Positions 52,701-64,000 of a stretch of 64,000 bases of DNA are shown here, one piece after another. Numbering within the stretch: the stretch's first letter is position 1; each line of letters begins with the position of its first letter. The stretch lies in the NCBI GenBank assembly GCA_009733575.1, contig ML769420.1:279969-343968 (forward strand), written 5' to 3'. Source of the stretch: Gymnopus androsaceus JB14 (taxonomy: Eukaryota; Basidiomycota; Agaricomycetes; Agaricales; Omphalotaceae). The notes under the pieces were generated by a model that ran no database searches, was not told the origin of the DNA, and saw only the letters and a program-made list of their open reading frames with translations. A program made the position numbers and the translations under genes.

Positions 52701-54553
52701 GACGAGCAAAGCTTACTACGCTTGACACAGACTGCATGGGAAAAGTCTCAAAACTTCACCAACCGAAGGTTAAGGAAGAGGTACTTATAAAAAAGTTCAG
52801 TCTCTAAATATCCTTGTGGAAAAAAATCGGCCGGGTAAAGTTAAAGTTCCGGATATACTCCAAGCTGTTAGAAGCACTCACAGATATAAGGATCGATAAG
52901 GACTAGTTGCAAGGATAGTGTCTCGTGTATGCGCTAAACTTGGGTATATGAATGAAAAAACAAGTGGGAGACTGGAAGTAGCTATATAGCAGATGATTGT
53001 CGGTTTTAAGTAAGTATATCGGGAGGCGTGTTTAGTAAGCCGGGCGCTCCGCGATGTCATTGCAAATGGTCGCGTGCCAGAAAATTCACTTCTTCTCGAA
53101 GTTCTCCCTGTCTAATTCCCTTTCTTGATTCCGTGAGGTCATTTACGAAGAATGAAATCATTTGAGTATCGCCAACTCTTCAAGCCAAGCCGAAGCCTGG
53201 TGAGGCTTTAGCAGCTTGGCAGCTAGCTACTTAATTAGTACTAGTAGGAACAAGTAAGTTACTTTTTTTCACCGATGGATCCGGTACCCGAGGATGAAGT
53301 TACTGTAAGTACTTATCGACATAGGATAGAATGTCAATTATATTGGTCAAGGTCCGTTTCCGAACTGTCAAAACTGTGGCAGAGAAAAAACATACTGTGT
53401 CAGTCTCGAAGGTGTCATCTCCTGCCAAAAGTTTTCTGATGCTTGTATAAGTAGACGTCGCCAGGATCGCTGGCAAAGATATCACTGGGCCTATGCCTGT
53501 GGCGCTCATGAAATGCTGTAATACATGTGCGGCTTGTGAATTTACCTACCAGGGTCTAGGTGTAGTAAAGAGGTGGCCACCCAATATCCAATGACATTAA
53601 GACCCATGAATCACGGTGGTATAGGGAACTGTGCGAATCCGTGGCCTCGCGTTCTCGAATTTCCTATCTTCACCCACGTCCATAGATCTGTGGCCAACAT
53701 GATGTTTTCATCAAGGCTAGAACTTCGTTAACGCCTCGTGTACCCTTGGATTTCCCAAGACCTTCGTCTTACAGTCGTACAATAATACAATTGTATGCAC
53801 GACCATAATCATGGAAAAAAAAACTTCTAGGTGCAAACGATAAATACACTGTGATAATGGAATATGGTACTCGGGTTTCTCGCTCCCGAGTTGTCATTTC
53901 CATATCTGGACAATCAAATTTACAGCTTTGACCGGACCACTTTGACGATTAGCTCAATGACGGGCCGATAGTGACAGGGAAGACGACGCCGTTGAAATCC
54001 AACTGCCTTAAATGCACTTGCTTCTCTCCTGAGTAGGACAAAGGTAATTCGACTGCGTTAATGGCAGTTGAATTTCAAGTGCGTCGGCCTGCTCTGAGAC
54101 TTGCTAACTCAACTCTTATTCTGGATCCACTGCTTGGGTCATTATCTGAGCTCCTGTGCTCATTTCAATCCTCAACAGCCACCTTGGAATCACCAGAAAT
54201 ATCTAACTTTAAGGTCTATGATAAATTTACAAAAAAAGAAACGAAGCGGAAACAGACGCCCCACACATAAATAAAAGTTAAGTAATTGAACCGTGAACCT
54301 GATATGCAACGAAGTTTTCGGTTTTGTATGTATGTATGTATGTCGAGTCCCAGTCGGTACGACGCATAAAAAGTAGAAAGTAAGTTTGTAGATCGGTCAA
54401 CCATAATAGTAATCAGTAATCATTTATTTAAAGAAAGCGAGCAAGTTTAACTTGGCCTGGTATACCTCCAACCCCACCATGATAGATCAGATCCAATTCT
54501 CCACTACGACTTTGTCTCTTCCGCATGTCCTATACCTCAGGCTATATCTACGT
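52701..54553. other. Gene-poor stretch of 1.8 kb
   Basis: No gene was recognised. A (GTAT)n microsatellite of about five units sits near 54325-54342. Small frames such as 54061-54270 (+) have no motif. Confidence 0.45.
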
Positions 54554-55867
54554 CTAGGTCTCATACCCTTTGGGATTCTTCTTCTGCCAGTTCCACAAAT
54601 CCCTGCACATCGTTTCGAGATCGTGAGCGGCGGAAAAACCGAGCTCCTTTTGAGCGAGAGCTGGGTCTGCGATAAGTGCTGGGACGTCGCCACGGCTGCA
54701 AGGTGAAGGTTTAGAAACGGATGGTTTAGAAGAGAAAGATACGATTGCTTACCGTCTACCAACAACCTCGGTCTTGTAACCAAACCCAGTCGCCTTCCTC
54801 ATCGCTTCGACAATCTGATACACACTCATACCTTTACCTTTGCCGAGATTGTACGCTTTAAATTTACCGTCCTTGACGTCCGCGAATGCTGTGGCGTTCA
54901 ACTCTGATCCTTCCTCCAACGCCTCGAGGGCAAGTAAATGTCCCCCGGCGAGGTCAAGAACATGGAGGTAGTCCCGCACACAGGTCCCGTCCTCGGTAGG
55001 ATAGTCATTCCCAAAGACCTTGAGGAGCGGATCCGGAATCCGCCCAACAGCCATATGTGCAAGGAGGGGCAAAAGGTTCCCTGGCCTTCCTCTCGGATCC
55101 TCCCCAATCCGACCTGAGGGATGTGCGCCAGCAGGATTAAAATACCTCAAAGAGATGGCCTGCCACTTGTCTGGCTCCGCAGAACACAGATCGCCAATGA
55201 TCGTCTCACACATGACCTTTGTACGTCCGTACGGTGAATCGGCTTTGAGCCTAGTTGATTCTGGAATCGGGACCTCGGGTGGAGTTCCGTAGACTGTAGC
55301 GGAGGAAGAGTAGACGATTCTGGAACAGTCAAATTCGGACATGATTTGGAGGAGGGATAGGGTAGCAGAGACGTTATTGGCGTAATATGTTAGTGGGATT
55401 TCGGTTGATTCGCCTACTGCCTTGTATGCTGCGATGTGTACGACGCCCCAGATGCCACCTTTGCCGTATTTGGCGAATACCGCACGGACACTAGCGGGGT
55501 CAGTGAGATCGCAAGTGTGAGCATCTACTTTGGTGCTTTCTAGTTGTGAGGGCGTAGGTTCATCCGGAGAACAAGAGGCTTTGAGTTCTTCCAGTGAGAG
55601 CTCAGCTACGCGGGTCAGTGCTGCTGGAAGGGAATTGTGATGGTTATCGATTGAGATAACCTTGTAGCGTCGAGTTTTTTGGAGGCAGTATACGACGTGT
55701 GAGCCTGAGATTTCATTAGATTAGATCCTATTTCGATACTATTGAAGAGCTTACCGATATACCCCGCGCCTCCAGTGACTAGCACGTTCTGGAAATGATG
55801 TAAGAGATGCGATTTGAACGAAAGTAAAAGGGCTGACTTTTAATCCCGGAGTAGCAGAGGAGGACAT
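54554..55867 (-). CDS. UDP-glucose 4-epimerase (GAL10/GalE type)
   Basis: Four or more exons from ATG at 55867. The first exon codes [10 protein letters not shown], then [20 protein letters not shown] (GxxGxxG NAD loop). The catalytic Ser/Tyr/Lys set is visible as [11 protein letters not shown] and [12 protein letters not shown]. Further family elements are [58 protein letters not shown] and [13 protein letters not shown]. It ends [11 protein letters not shown]. The length fits a stand-alone epimerase without the mutarotase domain fused in yeast Gal10. It interconverts UDP-glucose and UDP-galactose in the Leloir pathway. Confidence 0.93.
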
Positions 55868-56441
55868 GAGATGAGCAGGTGAAAGTTAGAGTTAAACGTT
55901 GAGAATCATTGACATTTGAAAAAGGGTCCAAAAAGGGTCCAAATTTCGGTCCGTGCTGTGGCGCCCGTGTTGTGGCGCCCATTTTAGCGGAGTTTTTCCT
56001 CTATGACCCTTGCGGTTATAAGCTCTGACGAGGTTTATTGCAGCTCAAGGAAGGCGCATAATTACGGTTTTCGCTACGAGTCTGGATTGAAACTTGCGCT
56101 ATTTGCAACTTCGTTCAATTATGTCGCTATAAACAACGATATCGATTCGGAAGCCTCCGTAGTTAATAGATGCACGAAACTGCGGGGAATATCACTCCAG
56201 CTTGTAAGTATCAGAACGCGGGATCTGCCAGGCTCGAACTTTGACTGGAATCAGATGGAGGTTGATTAGCTACCTAACTAAATGAGATTGAAGCATTGAA
56301 CTGGAAGATGCAGTGAAAGGCAGCAAGGCGCGGGAGTCATCCGTTAGCTAAGCACAGAAAGCACACGAGTACCTTTTGCATTTCTTCAATCTCTTCATCT
56401 CGTAACGTTCTCCAGTTCTCCTGATATCAGGACTCACCACA
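55868..56441. promoter_or_regulatory. Upstream region of epimerase and PP2C genes with short direct repeats
   Basis: Non-coding gap between divergent start codons. AAAAGGGTCC occurs twice in tandem (about 55919-55940) and TGTGGCGCCC twice (55957-55966 and 55971-55980), just upstream of the epimerase start. Regulatory function is a guess. The ORF at 56003-56269 shows no motif. Confidence 0.4.
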
Positions 56442-58475
56442 ATGGTATGCTGCATTCATCTCTCCAAAATCTGTACAACTAAAGCCTTAATCCGTTTTAC
56501 CTTTTTAGGGTCAAACCCTTTCTTCGCCAGGTATTACAGCTGCCCTTTTTTCTACCAGAACAAACGCTGAAGCGCAATCATTAAATAGCTACGAAGAAAA
56601 CTACCGATTCTGGAGGAAATGACCGGTTTCACTATGCCATATCTGAGATGCAGGGCTGGAGAATCAGTGCGTAATTCTCGCTGCAGATTATTCGTCCTCT
56701 GACCTGTTGGATTACAGCAATGGAGGACTCTCATGCCGTTGTATTGGATCTTGATGAAGACAAAGTAGAGCGGAATGCCTTCTTTGCTGTTTATGACGGT
56801 CATGGCGGTATGTCTTTTCCCCTAGCTTCTTCAGTACATCCTCCAACTTTTTACAAGGCGGAACTGTCGCCAAATTTGCTGGCGAGAACGTACACAAGAA
56901 ATTGCTAACGACAGACTCATATCCTGCCAAAGAATACGATGCAGCACTCAAAAGGGCTTTCTTGGGTACCGATGAAGACATCCGGGCTAGTCAGTCCTTA
57001 TACAGCTTTCTTTTTATCATCTACTCATTGTTTTATCAAGACCCTGCTCATGCTCGAGACCCATCGGGATGTACTGCTGTGGCCGCTCTAGTGACGAAAG
57101 ATAAAATTTACGTCGTACGTATATCCTTCCTTACTCCCAATGTCTTATCTCATTTCTTCTTCACAGGCCAATGCCGGAGACTCTCGGTCTGTTCTCAGCG
57201 TCAAGGGAGTGGTCAAGCCTCTCAGCTTTGACCACAAGCCAACAAACGAATGTTAGAAAATTCTATCCGCTGCACATTTGCCGTTTTTTTAATTTGAGAC
57301 ATACGTACAGCGGAAAAGACTAGAATTGCGGGTGCAGGTGGATATGTCGAGTATGGACGGGTTAATGGTGCGTCTCTAGACTCTTTCCGATGTCAGTTCA
57401 AGCTCAAACTCTTTCATCAAACAGGTAACCTCGCTTTGTCCCGGGCTATTGGCGATTTCGAATTCAAGAAAAACCAAAACCTCCCTCCTGAGAAACAGAT
57501 CATAACATCAGATCCCGATATCACTATTCATGACATTGACGAAGAAGATGAATTCCTGGTACTCGCTTGCGATGGTTAGCTTTTATCGCTTTATTCCTAA
57601 TATTTTCTGACAACAATCTCGCTAGGTATCTGGGATTGCCTGTCAAGCCAACAGGTAGTCAACTTTATCCGCCTGCAGGTTTCGCAAGGCAAGGAGTTGA
57701 CCGAAATAGGAGAGATGATGTGCGAACACTGTCTTGCTCCAGATACATCGTCTGGAGCTGGAATCGGTTGCGACAACATGACAGTGCTCATCGTCGCCCT
57801 TTTGCACGGTCGTACAAAGGAGGAGTGGTCCGCTTGGATCAAAGATCGGGTGGAAAAGCAATACGGCTACCCGACACCTTCAGAACTCCCCCAAATCTAC
57901 TCCCAAAGCCGACTCATGTCGTTCAGGGCACGACGAGACGCGGTAGAAGCTCGGGAACGTGCGATGCAGGATTATGAGGATAGCGAGCAGCCGACCTTTG
58001 GTTTGGGTAGTTTTGCACGGGTGTTAGGGAGCTCGGGAGGAATTTCTTTCAACCGGGAGAATGGGATCTTGACTGGTGGGCAGTCGTTGATGTTTGGCGG
58101 GGATGACAGTGATGACGATGATAGCGGTGAAGAGACGACCAGTTCGTTCTTCACTGAGACTTTGGGTCTTGGGGCGGCTCATCCGGAAGAGGGTGATGCG
58201 GAGACGGGATCGGGATCGGATGCTACTCAAACTCTGAAAGCCAAGCTGGTCGAGTTTGAGAAGGGTATTCGGGAGGATGGAACTATTCATACCGACGAAT
58301 CTGATATTCACATACATTACAGGGTGAAGCCCCTCCACCTCCTGCACCTCAAGCGAATGGTGGACCAGTTTCACCGGTCCCCCAACTAAAGTCGGGCCCT
58401 TTCGGGGATGAACCTAGTCCGGCGGTTGAAGCAGAGGGACTCATGGATACTAGCGAAGATCCACTCAAGGTGTAA
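56442..58475 (+). CDS. PP2C-type protein phosphatase (Ptc2/Ptc3-like)
   Basis: About eight exons. The first coding exon is only the ATG (GTATGC donor follows); splicing gives [22 protein letters not shown]2C motifs in order: [90 protein letters not shown] and [15 protein letters not shown]. All metal-binding aspartates are present. The C-terminal extension is acidic, and after a last intron (about 58264-58321) continues [20 protein letters not shown], ending DTSEDPLKV. The N-terminal MGQTLS is a myristoylation-like start, typical of Ptc2/3, which dampen stress-MAPK and checkpoint kinases. Confidence 0.93.
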
Positions 58476-58781
58476 CATGATGTACAGTATTGCCACTTGT
58501 TGCATTTCTTTTTTTTTTCTTACTTATCGTATCCATTCGTTTTCGTTTTTCTCCTCTCTCTCTCTCATTCATTCTGGGTTACATACTTTCCGTGCAAAGT
58601 TAATCATCTATCAGGTTTGTACCGTTGTCCCGTCGATGTAGCATCTTGTACATATCTCAAGTGTTGGCTGGAATAGACGGTTTGATATTGTCGATAAAAT
58701 ACTTAGTACTAATACATCCTTCGTATTCTTTCTCAATATCACTGCATTTCTCAATCTACTCTACGAAAATTCAAATAAATA

Positions 58782-61700
58782 TCAACGTTTTTTCTTTCCC
58801 TTGCCTGTGGCTCGCGCTCTACCATTGGCACCACCACGACCACGTTGAGGCAACCCCCGGGTCAGAGCAGGCGGCGTAGTCAACGTGTTCGCTTCACTGG
58901 TCATTCCTGAAGATACTCGGTCGTCCGAGTCTGAATCAGAATCTGCAGGACCGAGTAACGAAGGGTCTGGTATGACAGGACGCTGGTTCGTCGATGTCAT
59001 TCCAGGGGAAGTGTACGAGTAGCCTCCAGGCATATCTACACCGGGACCAGAGCCAGGACCTGCGTCTGGTAAACCAACGTCACGGTTTGGAGGACCAGGA
59101 GATGCAGTGAACGATGATGGGACGAAGATTCTGCCATTGCCTAGATCTACTGGGGTTCCCATCACTGGAGAAGAAGACCCGAACGGGGCAGTAGGTAGTG
59201 GTGGGGGTCCATCTGGCGGCAAACTCATTGGGTGTAGACGCGGAGATGGAGATTGATTCGCCCGAGGAGATCCAGGCATGGGCATGGGTCGTTCAGCGTC
59301 TCGAGCACTCAAGTACTCGTTCAATGGGTTCCGCCGTACGCCGCCTTCTTCGTTTCCGTTCCGAGCTGAGCCAGGAGGAGTCTGAGAAGAAGAAAAAAAG
59401 AGCGGTTATTAAAACACGTCTTATACTAGTGTAAATAGAAGACGAACCGGGGAGAGAATCGACACATTTATATCGCCACTACTCTCTGACTGAGGCGAAA
59501 GAGTTTCTTTCTGCAGTTCTGGTGGGGCTAGGGTAGTGTACATGCCATCCATTGGAGTTGTTCCTGGCGTGCTTCTAGTGGGTTTCCTAGTGCTGGCTGT
59601 ACGACTACTTGAAGCTGCACTTGTCTATGAATGGGAGCATCAGCTCAATTCAAGACGTATGTAAAAGGAATTTATGTATACCATGGAGGATTTCCTGCTT
59701 GGCTTCCGTGTCGATTCAGTATAGGATGGCTCAGGCGGTACAAAGGATGGTGGCTCTTCTTGTACGAATGGTGGCGGGTGCGTCGGGGTTTGAGAGCGCC
59801 GACCGCCTTGGCTACGCTGCAGAGAAACGTTCAGGATGCAGTATCAAATTTTATTTTCAAAAAAAAAAGTACCTCTGAGGAAGCAGGCCTCGTATATTCA
59901 TGTGCACCATTCGGTGATTGATAGTGTGGATTTGAGTATATGTTGTTTACTTGGGGAGGGGAGTACGGCCGGTTCGTAGTAGGGTAGTTGTTTGAAGGAG
60001 GACTTTTCTTCGATGAAGCTAAGGTTGTCTAGAATGGAGATGTATCAGTGCTCAAAAGGTAGACGAGGATAGAATAAGACGTACCGCAGACTGTTTATGG
60101 CGGACATTTTGGCTTGGACTGGGGGACTGGTAGTGCGCATCGGGGAGATGACCTGGTTGAGATCGCGGGGTGTGTGAATGGACATTGGGAGATGGAGACC
60201 GACGGGCCGATGTTGTGCGGTAGGTTACATCGGGGAGATGACCTTGTTGAGATCGCGGGGTGTATGCATTAGGAGATGGAGACCGACGTGCCGAAGCCGT
60301 GCGGTAGTTTACGTCGGGGAGATGGCCTTGTTCAGCTCGTGGGGTGTATGAATGGGCATTAGGAGATGGAGACCGACGTGCCGAAGCCGTGCGGTAGTTT
60401 ACGTCGGGGAGATGGCCTTGTTGAGATCGCGGGGTATGTGAATAGGCATTGGGAGATGGAGACCGACGGGTCGAAGTTGTGCGCTAACATGCACGTTAGA
60501 AAATTGAGCTGGAAACAAAATTATAAAACCCACCATGGAGCTACTTCTATGGAGTTCCCCTCCGTGCATCGATGGAGGGTTAGGACTAGTAAACCCACTC
60601 ATGGCTTCCGGAATCACACTCATCGGGCTGATATTCGCCATCATGCTATGCGGCTCCGCCAGCATGTCGAATTGTGATATGGCAGTAGAGTTTGATTCAG
60701 GTGAGGACTGGCCACGGTAGGTGTGCCCTGGATGGTAATCCGAGTACGAGGCGTACATTGAAGCGCGTTGGGGTACTGGAGGAGGAACAATCCGAGGTTC
60801 CTCTTCGGGGATCGGTTGGGAAGGAGGAGGTAGTCCCATGATTGGTGGCATAGGTGACAGTTCGTGGGGAGGGGGAATTGTGAACCCACCAGACGGTCCG
60901 TCAGCTGGAATCATGCCATCGGGCGGGATGTTTATTGGAGGATGGCGAGGGGACGGCGGAATATTGTGGACGATAACGGGATGTATTTGACCTGTTGTAG
61001 TGCTTGGCAGAGGAGGGGCAACTGGGGCAGTCTGGATGGGTGCAGAAGGATGTGGCGGAGGTGGAGGTGGAGGATAATCTTGTGGCTGAGGTGACGAGCG
61101 ACGGGTACTGCTAGGAGGTTCAGATGGCATCGGATGTGGCAAAGGAGGTTCCGATTCTAGCTCATCACCCTCGGTATAAGAAGTCTCTCCATCTCCATAC
61201 AAGCTATCCAACTGAGTCGCTGTGGGCGGAGTCACAAAGCCATCTGCGGCAATGTCTATGAAACCGACTTCAGCTCGAGCTCGCTGCAATCCTTCCTTGA
61301 AGCCCACCCTCCGACCTTCCTCTCGAGCGGCTAGGACAAGCCGTTCTTCACGGAGTTCCCTTGTAGAACGCTTGTATTTCGCAGCATCCTTTTCAGCTTG
61401 CACCCTCTGCTCGTCTATATTTCGGACAACGATTCGTGCCTTGTCAATGTCGCTTTGGGCAGTCAAGAGCTGGGCTCGAAATAGTCTAAATTATCATCCA
61501 TGAACACTGAGGGTTGATAAACTCTTTAATGCAGCACTTACTCTCGTTCTTGCTCAGCTATAGCAGCACTTTGCAACGCATCAAGCCGCTCTTTATTTGC
61601 TTTCATGAAAGCAGAGGTGACCTGCAATAAATTCCGCTCAGCCTCTTCAATCCGATACCTTTGCGCTGCCAATTCTTTCTGAGCTTCTTCCAGGCTTAGT

Positions 61701-62051
61701 TTCAAAGATTCTGACTTGTTTTTTTCCATGGCAAGAAGAATGGCTAGTTCTCTACTTGACAAAGTTTTGGTACGACTCTCCCTTGTAGAGGTAGAATGAC
61801 TCGTTCGACTGGTTCGAGTTTCCATCGAAGTCCTGCGAGAAGCTGAGGGAGACATGGAAGTCCTTGGAGGGATGGGAGTTGCCTCATCCTCAAAATATGC
61901 GTCTGGAAGACATAATAGGATCAACACGAGGTTCGAATAATATGTAGGACCCCTTACCAGTCATAAAAGCGAGCGAAAGACCATTCAGAACGGAAGCAGA
62001 GCGCGTAAAATGAATGCATGTGACCAAAACCCTTCTCATCTCTCCTCTCAT
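58782..62051 (-). CDS. Coiled-coil, proline-rich repeat protein, unknown function
   Basis: Many exons. The presumed start is ATG at 62051 or 62039, MRRVLVTCIHFTRSASVLNG, then DAYFEDEATPIPP and a Ser/Thr/Arg-rich segment. A strong coiled coil follows (ELAILLAMEKNKSESLKLSL, AQKELAAQRYRIEEAERNLL, QRVQAEKDAAKYKRSTRELR). Next are a very proline-rich region, four tandem repeats of about 30 residues based on ARRSPSPNAxSxTPRSQQGH, more Ser/Pro-rich sequence, and a Gly/Arg/Lys-rich tail (QRGRGGANGRARATGKGKKK). I know no named family. The layout suggests a scaffold or cytoskeletal/polarity factor; that is only a guess. Several exon joins between 59.4 and 60.1 kb are not resolved. Confidence 0.65.
60122..60470 (-). 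repeat. Four tandem in-frame repeats of 84-90 bp
   Basis: On the minus strand four copies read ARRSPSPNAYSHTPRSQQGH then LPDVNYRTAS with small changes; the third lacks two residues and the fourth is the most diverged. DNA copies two and three (plus strand 60.25-60.42 kb) are almost identical, pointing to recent unequal exchange. Confidence 0.85.
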
Positions 62052-64000
62052 GAGCACTTTTATCGCCAACAGAAAGCTACTGAATCCAAAGTTTGAAGGA
62101 TACAAATTTGACTTTATCGACCAGGATCAGTTTGTATCTCGCCATCCTCTGCAGCATCCAGCGACTCAGGCGACGACCTCGACTCAAACATGGCTCTCCT
62201 TCCATGAAGTTCAAAGCCGCATATCTCATAATCATCTGACAGTAGCCAATGAAGGAACGAGTTCTATCTATGTGGACCAAGATTATAATGTAATTCTGAT
62301 CAGTATTACTCCAGTGAGTTTGTTCTTTTACAGGTTGTGAAATCTTGACGTTCAAAGTAGGAAACACTCTTACCTTCGTTCAGGATTGTATATGAGCTAG
62401 CAAAACCCATCTCCAGTACTCATAATTTTTCAGAGTATCCTTCCGCTGCGTACATATCCTCGGAACTACTGTTTGTAAGCGATGGCAATGGCTTCATGTA
62501 CTCGCTTCGTACAAACGATTCTGGTCCCTTTCAACTTGCAGGACTTTATCAGCTGATGGTGGATGAAAGTGCTCAGCCCTTCCTCATCCGCTCAGTTGAC
62601 CAAGTTGCTCCTGATACTGGTATAGCCATACTTTCGTCTCGACATCGCGGACCAAAGCCGGAGGGTTCTACAAGGAAGACTACGCCTGTGGACTTTGATA
62701 TTTGGGCCGTGAAATTCGAACTTTCAGTGACAGAAACGACTTGGGAAGCTCCACGTGCGATGAACATTCTGTGGCATCGTCGAGGAGATCAGGTCCCCAT
62801 TTTGTCAAAGTACGATTCATCTCGGGATGCGTTCATGCTTATCGGCGGGTCGTCTTACCGAGACTTACAAGCGGCCGTTCCGCCTCCGTATGAACCGTCC
62901 TCTGATGAAATCGCACCGATTCCTCGAACTGGCGAAAATCTGGATGCAATGCAGGCTGATCCTGCAAAACCTCCACCTTACTCGTGGACACAAACTTCGG
63001 ACTCGGTGACGGTTGCATTTCCTCTTCCATCCAGCACGCCAAAAAGCGCAATCAATATAAAATTCTCCCCGACTTCGCTTTCGCTCTCCATCACCGAGTC
63101 TATCCCAGCCAGTGTCCTTCCACTACCTTCCTACTCGTCCAAATCATTTTGGGATGGCATCTCGTCGTCATCGAGCTATTGGACCTGGGACAAGGAGGCA
63201 GACCATTCTTATGGTCTGCTTACTCTGTATCTGGATAAACAGCACGAAGGGACCAAATGGATGCAAGTGTTTGCGTCAGCAGGGAAATCCGCTGCCGCTG
63301 AACTGTCCCCGGAAGACGCGGAGGTGCCAGAGACACTTGACCCGTCAGAGCTTTGGCTTATACGCGAGTCATTGGAAAAATATACAGCTGCGTTACTTAC
63401 AGGAGAAGATGCAAGTGGTTTGGGTCTCGGGCGGGGTGTTCCTAGTCTTGGAAAAGGGGAAGTGGACGAAGAGGTCGATGCTTCGGTTGGTCGGTCAGCT
63501 TGTCTTACTTGGGTCGGGATAGACGGCTCGTCGCCATCTTGGTCAAATCCAGGCCGCGAATACCCTTTTACACTTTTATCGACGCCTCTTCCAGGGCACC
63601 ACAGAAAGTCTCTCCCCTCTCTTGTACTAAAAGACGGCGTAGACGGCCCAGTATACGTTCTCCAACCTGCTTCCACCTCTGATTCAGACGCAGCCCCAAA
63701 ATGGATCCACAAGTCCACATTCTCCGCTCTCGCATTCGTCCTAGCATCCAAACAAGACGTTCGTTTCACGCACCACAATGAAAATCTGGTTTTTGCGCTG
63801 GAGAGTGGGTTACGAAATCGGGGAGGGAATATGTATGTTTATCGACGGGTGGGACCTGCGGAGGCCTGGGCGAAACAAGCGATACTCAAGGTTGATGATG
63901 GTGTTGGTGGTGCTCTTTTGGGCGTTGGCGCTGTACGTGTTGAGGACGGGCGCGATGTGATTTTGGCGTTGACTGAGAAGCAGTTGGTGATTGTTCGAAC
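62050..64000 (+). CDS. NudC-domain protein, NUDCD1-like, truncated by window edge
   Basis: Exon 1 (62050-62313) starts MSTFIANRKLLNPKFEGYKF and reads on to NVILISITP. A 47-nt intron (62314-62360) leads to ETLLPSFRIVYELAKP and one open exon running to the last base of the window with no stop, at least 634 residues in total. A CS domain is clear around PPPYSWTQTSDSVTVAFPLP and INIKFSPTSLSLSI, flanked by beta-propeller-like segments (AAYISSELLFVSDGNGFMYS; CLTWVGIDGSSPSW). This order matches NUDCD1 (CML66). The CS domain suggests an Hsp90-co-chaperone-like role. The missing 3' end should be small if the family length holds. An in-frame upstream ATG exists at 62014. Confidence 0.82.

Noticed and set aside
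63112..63522. 136-codon plus-strand frame and the antisense 189-codon frame at 63209-63778
   Set aside because: Both overlap the NUDCD1-like frame, which runs open to the window end and carries the CS domain.

Overview
This 64-kb window is nuclear DNA of a filamentous fungus, almost certainly a mushroom-forming basidiomycete (Agaricomycetes). Genes are dense and lie on both strands. They are split by many introns of about 45-75 nt with GT(A/G)NGT donors. The proteins are eukaryotic and fungal: V-ATPase subunit B, TIM9, dynein intermediate chain, ESA1-type histone acetyltransferase, Atg26-type sterol glucosyltransferase, tubulin cofactor D and BUD22. A complete secreted CE15 glucuronoyl esterase suggests plant-cell-wall degradation. 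I saw no rRNA, tRNA, CRISPR array or intact transposon.

Layout, left to right. 0.5-3.3 kb: metallo-beta-lactamase-fold hydrolase and CE15 esterase. 3.6-5.0 kb: an unresolved intron-rich minus-strand gene. 6.1-7.5 kb: glutaredoxin-like (DUF836) gene whose 3' end overlaps a CCHC/PSP-domain gene. 7.6-10.1 kb (-): dynein intermediate chain. 10.5-12.0 kb (-): PrxQ/BCP peroxiredoxin and TIM9. 12.4-14.2 kb: DAHP synthase. 14.3-18.3 kb (-): sterol glucosyltransferase. 18.7-20.3 kb: nitronate monooxygenase. 20.6-21.9 kb: small unknown genes. 22.2-24.1 kb (-): ESA1-like acetyltransferase. 24.2-26.1 kb: F-box protein. 26.4-29.4 kb: tandem array of four GNAT acetyltransferases, the last frameshifted. 30.7-32.8 kb: RGS plus transmembrane protein. 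33.2-35.0 kb (-): amidohydrolase. 35.2-37.9 kb: two dienelactone-hydrolase paralogues, the second degraded. 39.2-41.6 kb (-): TCP11-domain protein. 43.6-45.6 kb (-): V-ATPase subunit B. 45.8-50.2 kb (-): tubulin cofactor D. 50.3-51.9 kb: BUD22. 52.1-52.7 kb (-): zinc-finger orphan. 54.6-55.9 kb (-): UDP-glucose 4-epimerase. 56.4-58.5 kb: PP2C phosphatase. 58.8-62.1 kb (-): coiled-coil/proline-rich repeat protein. 62.05 kb to the right edge: NUDCD1-like CS-domain protein, cut by the window.

Most genes are unrelated housekeeping functions with no operon logic, but several pairs are divergent and share very short promoters. Examples are tubulin cofactor D/BUD22 (106 bp), ESA1/F-box (144 bp), and the repeat protein/NUDCD1 pair, whose putative start codons overlap.

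The most interesting theme is intron origin. One intron of the sterol glucosyltransferase gene is a tandem copy of the exon just upstream of it. Two introns inside the second dienelactone hydrolase, and two inside DAHP synthase, are visibly homologous to each other. Nitronate monooxygenase has a 15-nt identity at two adjacent donor sites. With two GC-AG introns and a paralogue-specific intron in the GNAT array, the window looks like a record of recent intron gain. All gene models were read by eye from codon frames, splice signals and remembered family motifs; no database search was possible.
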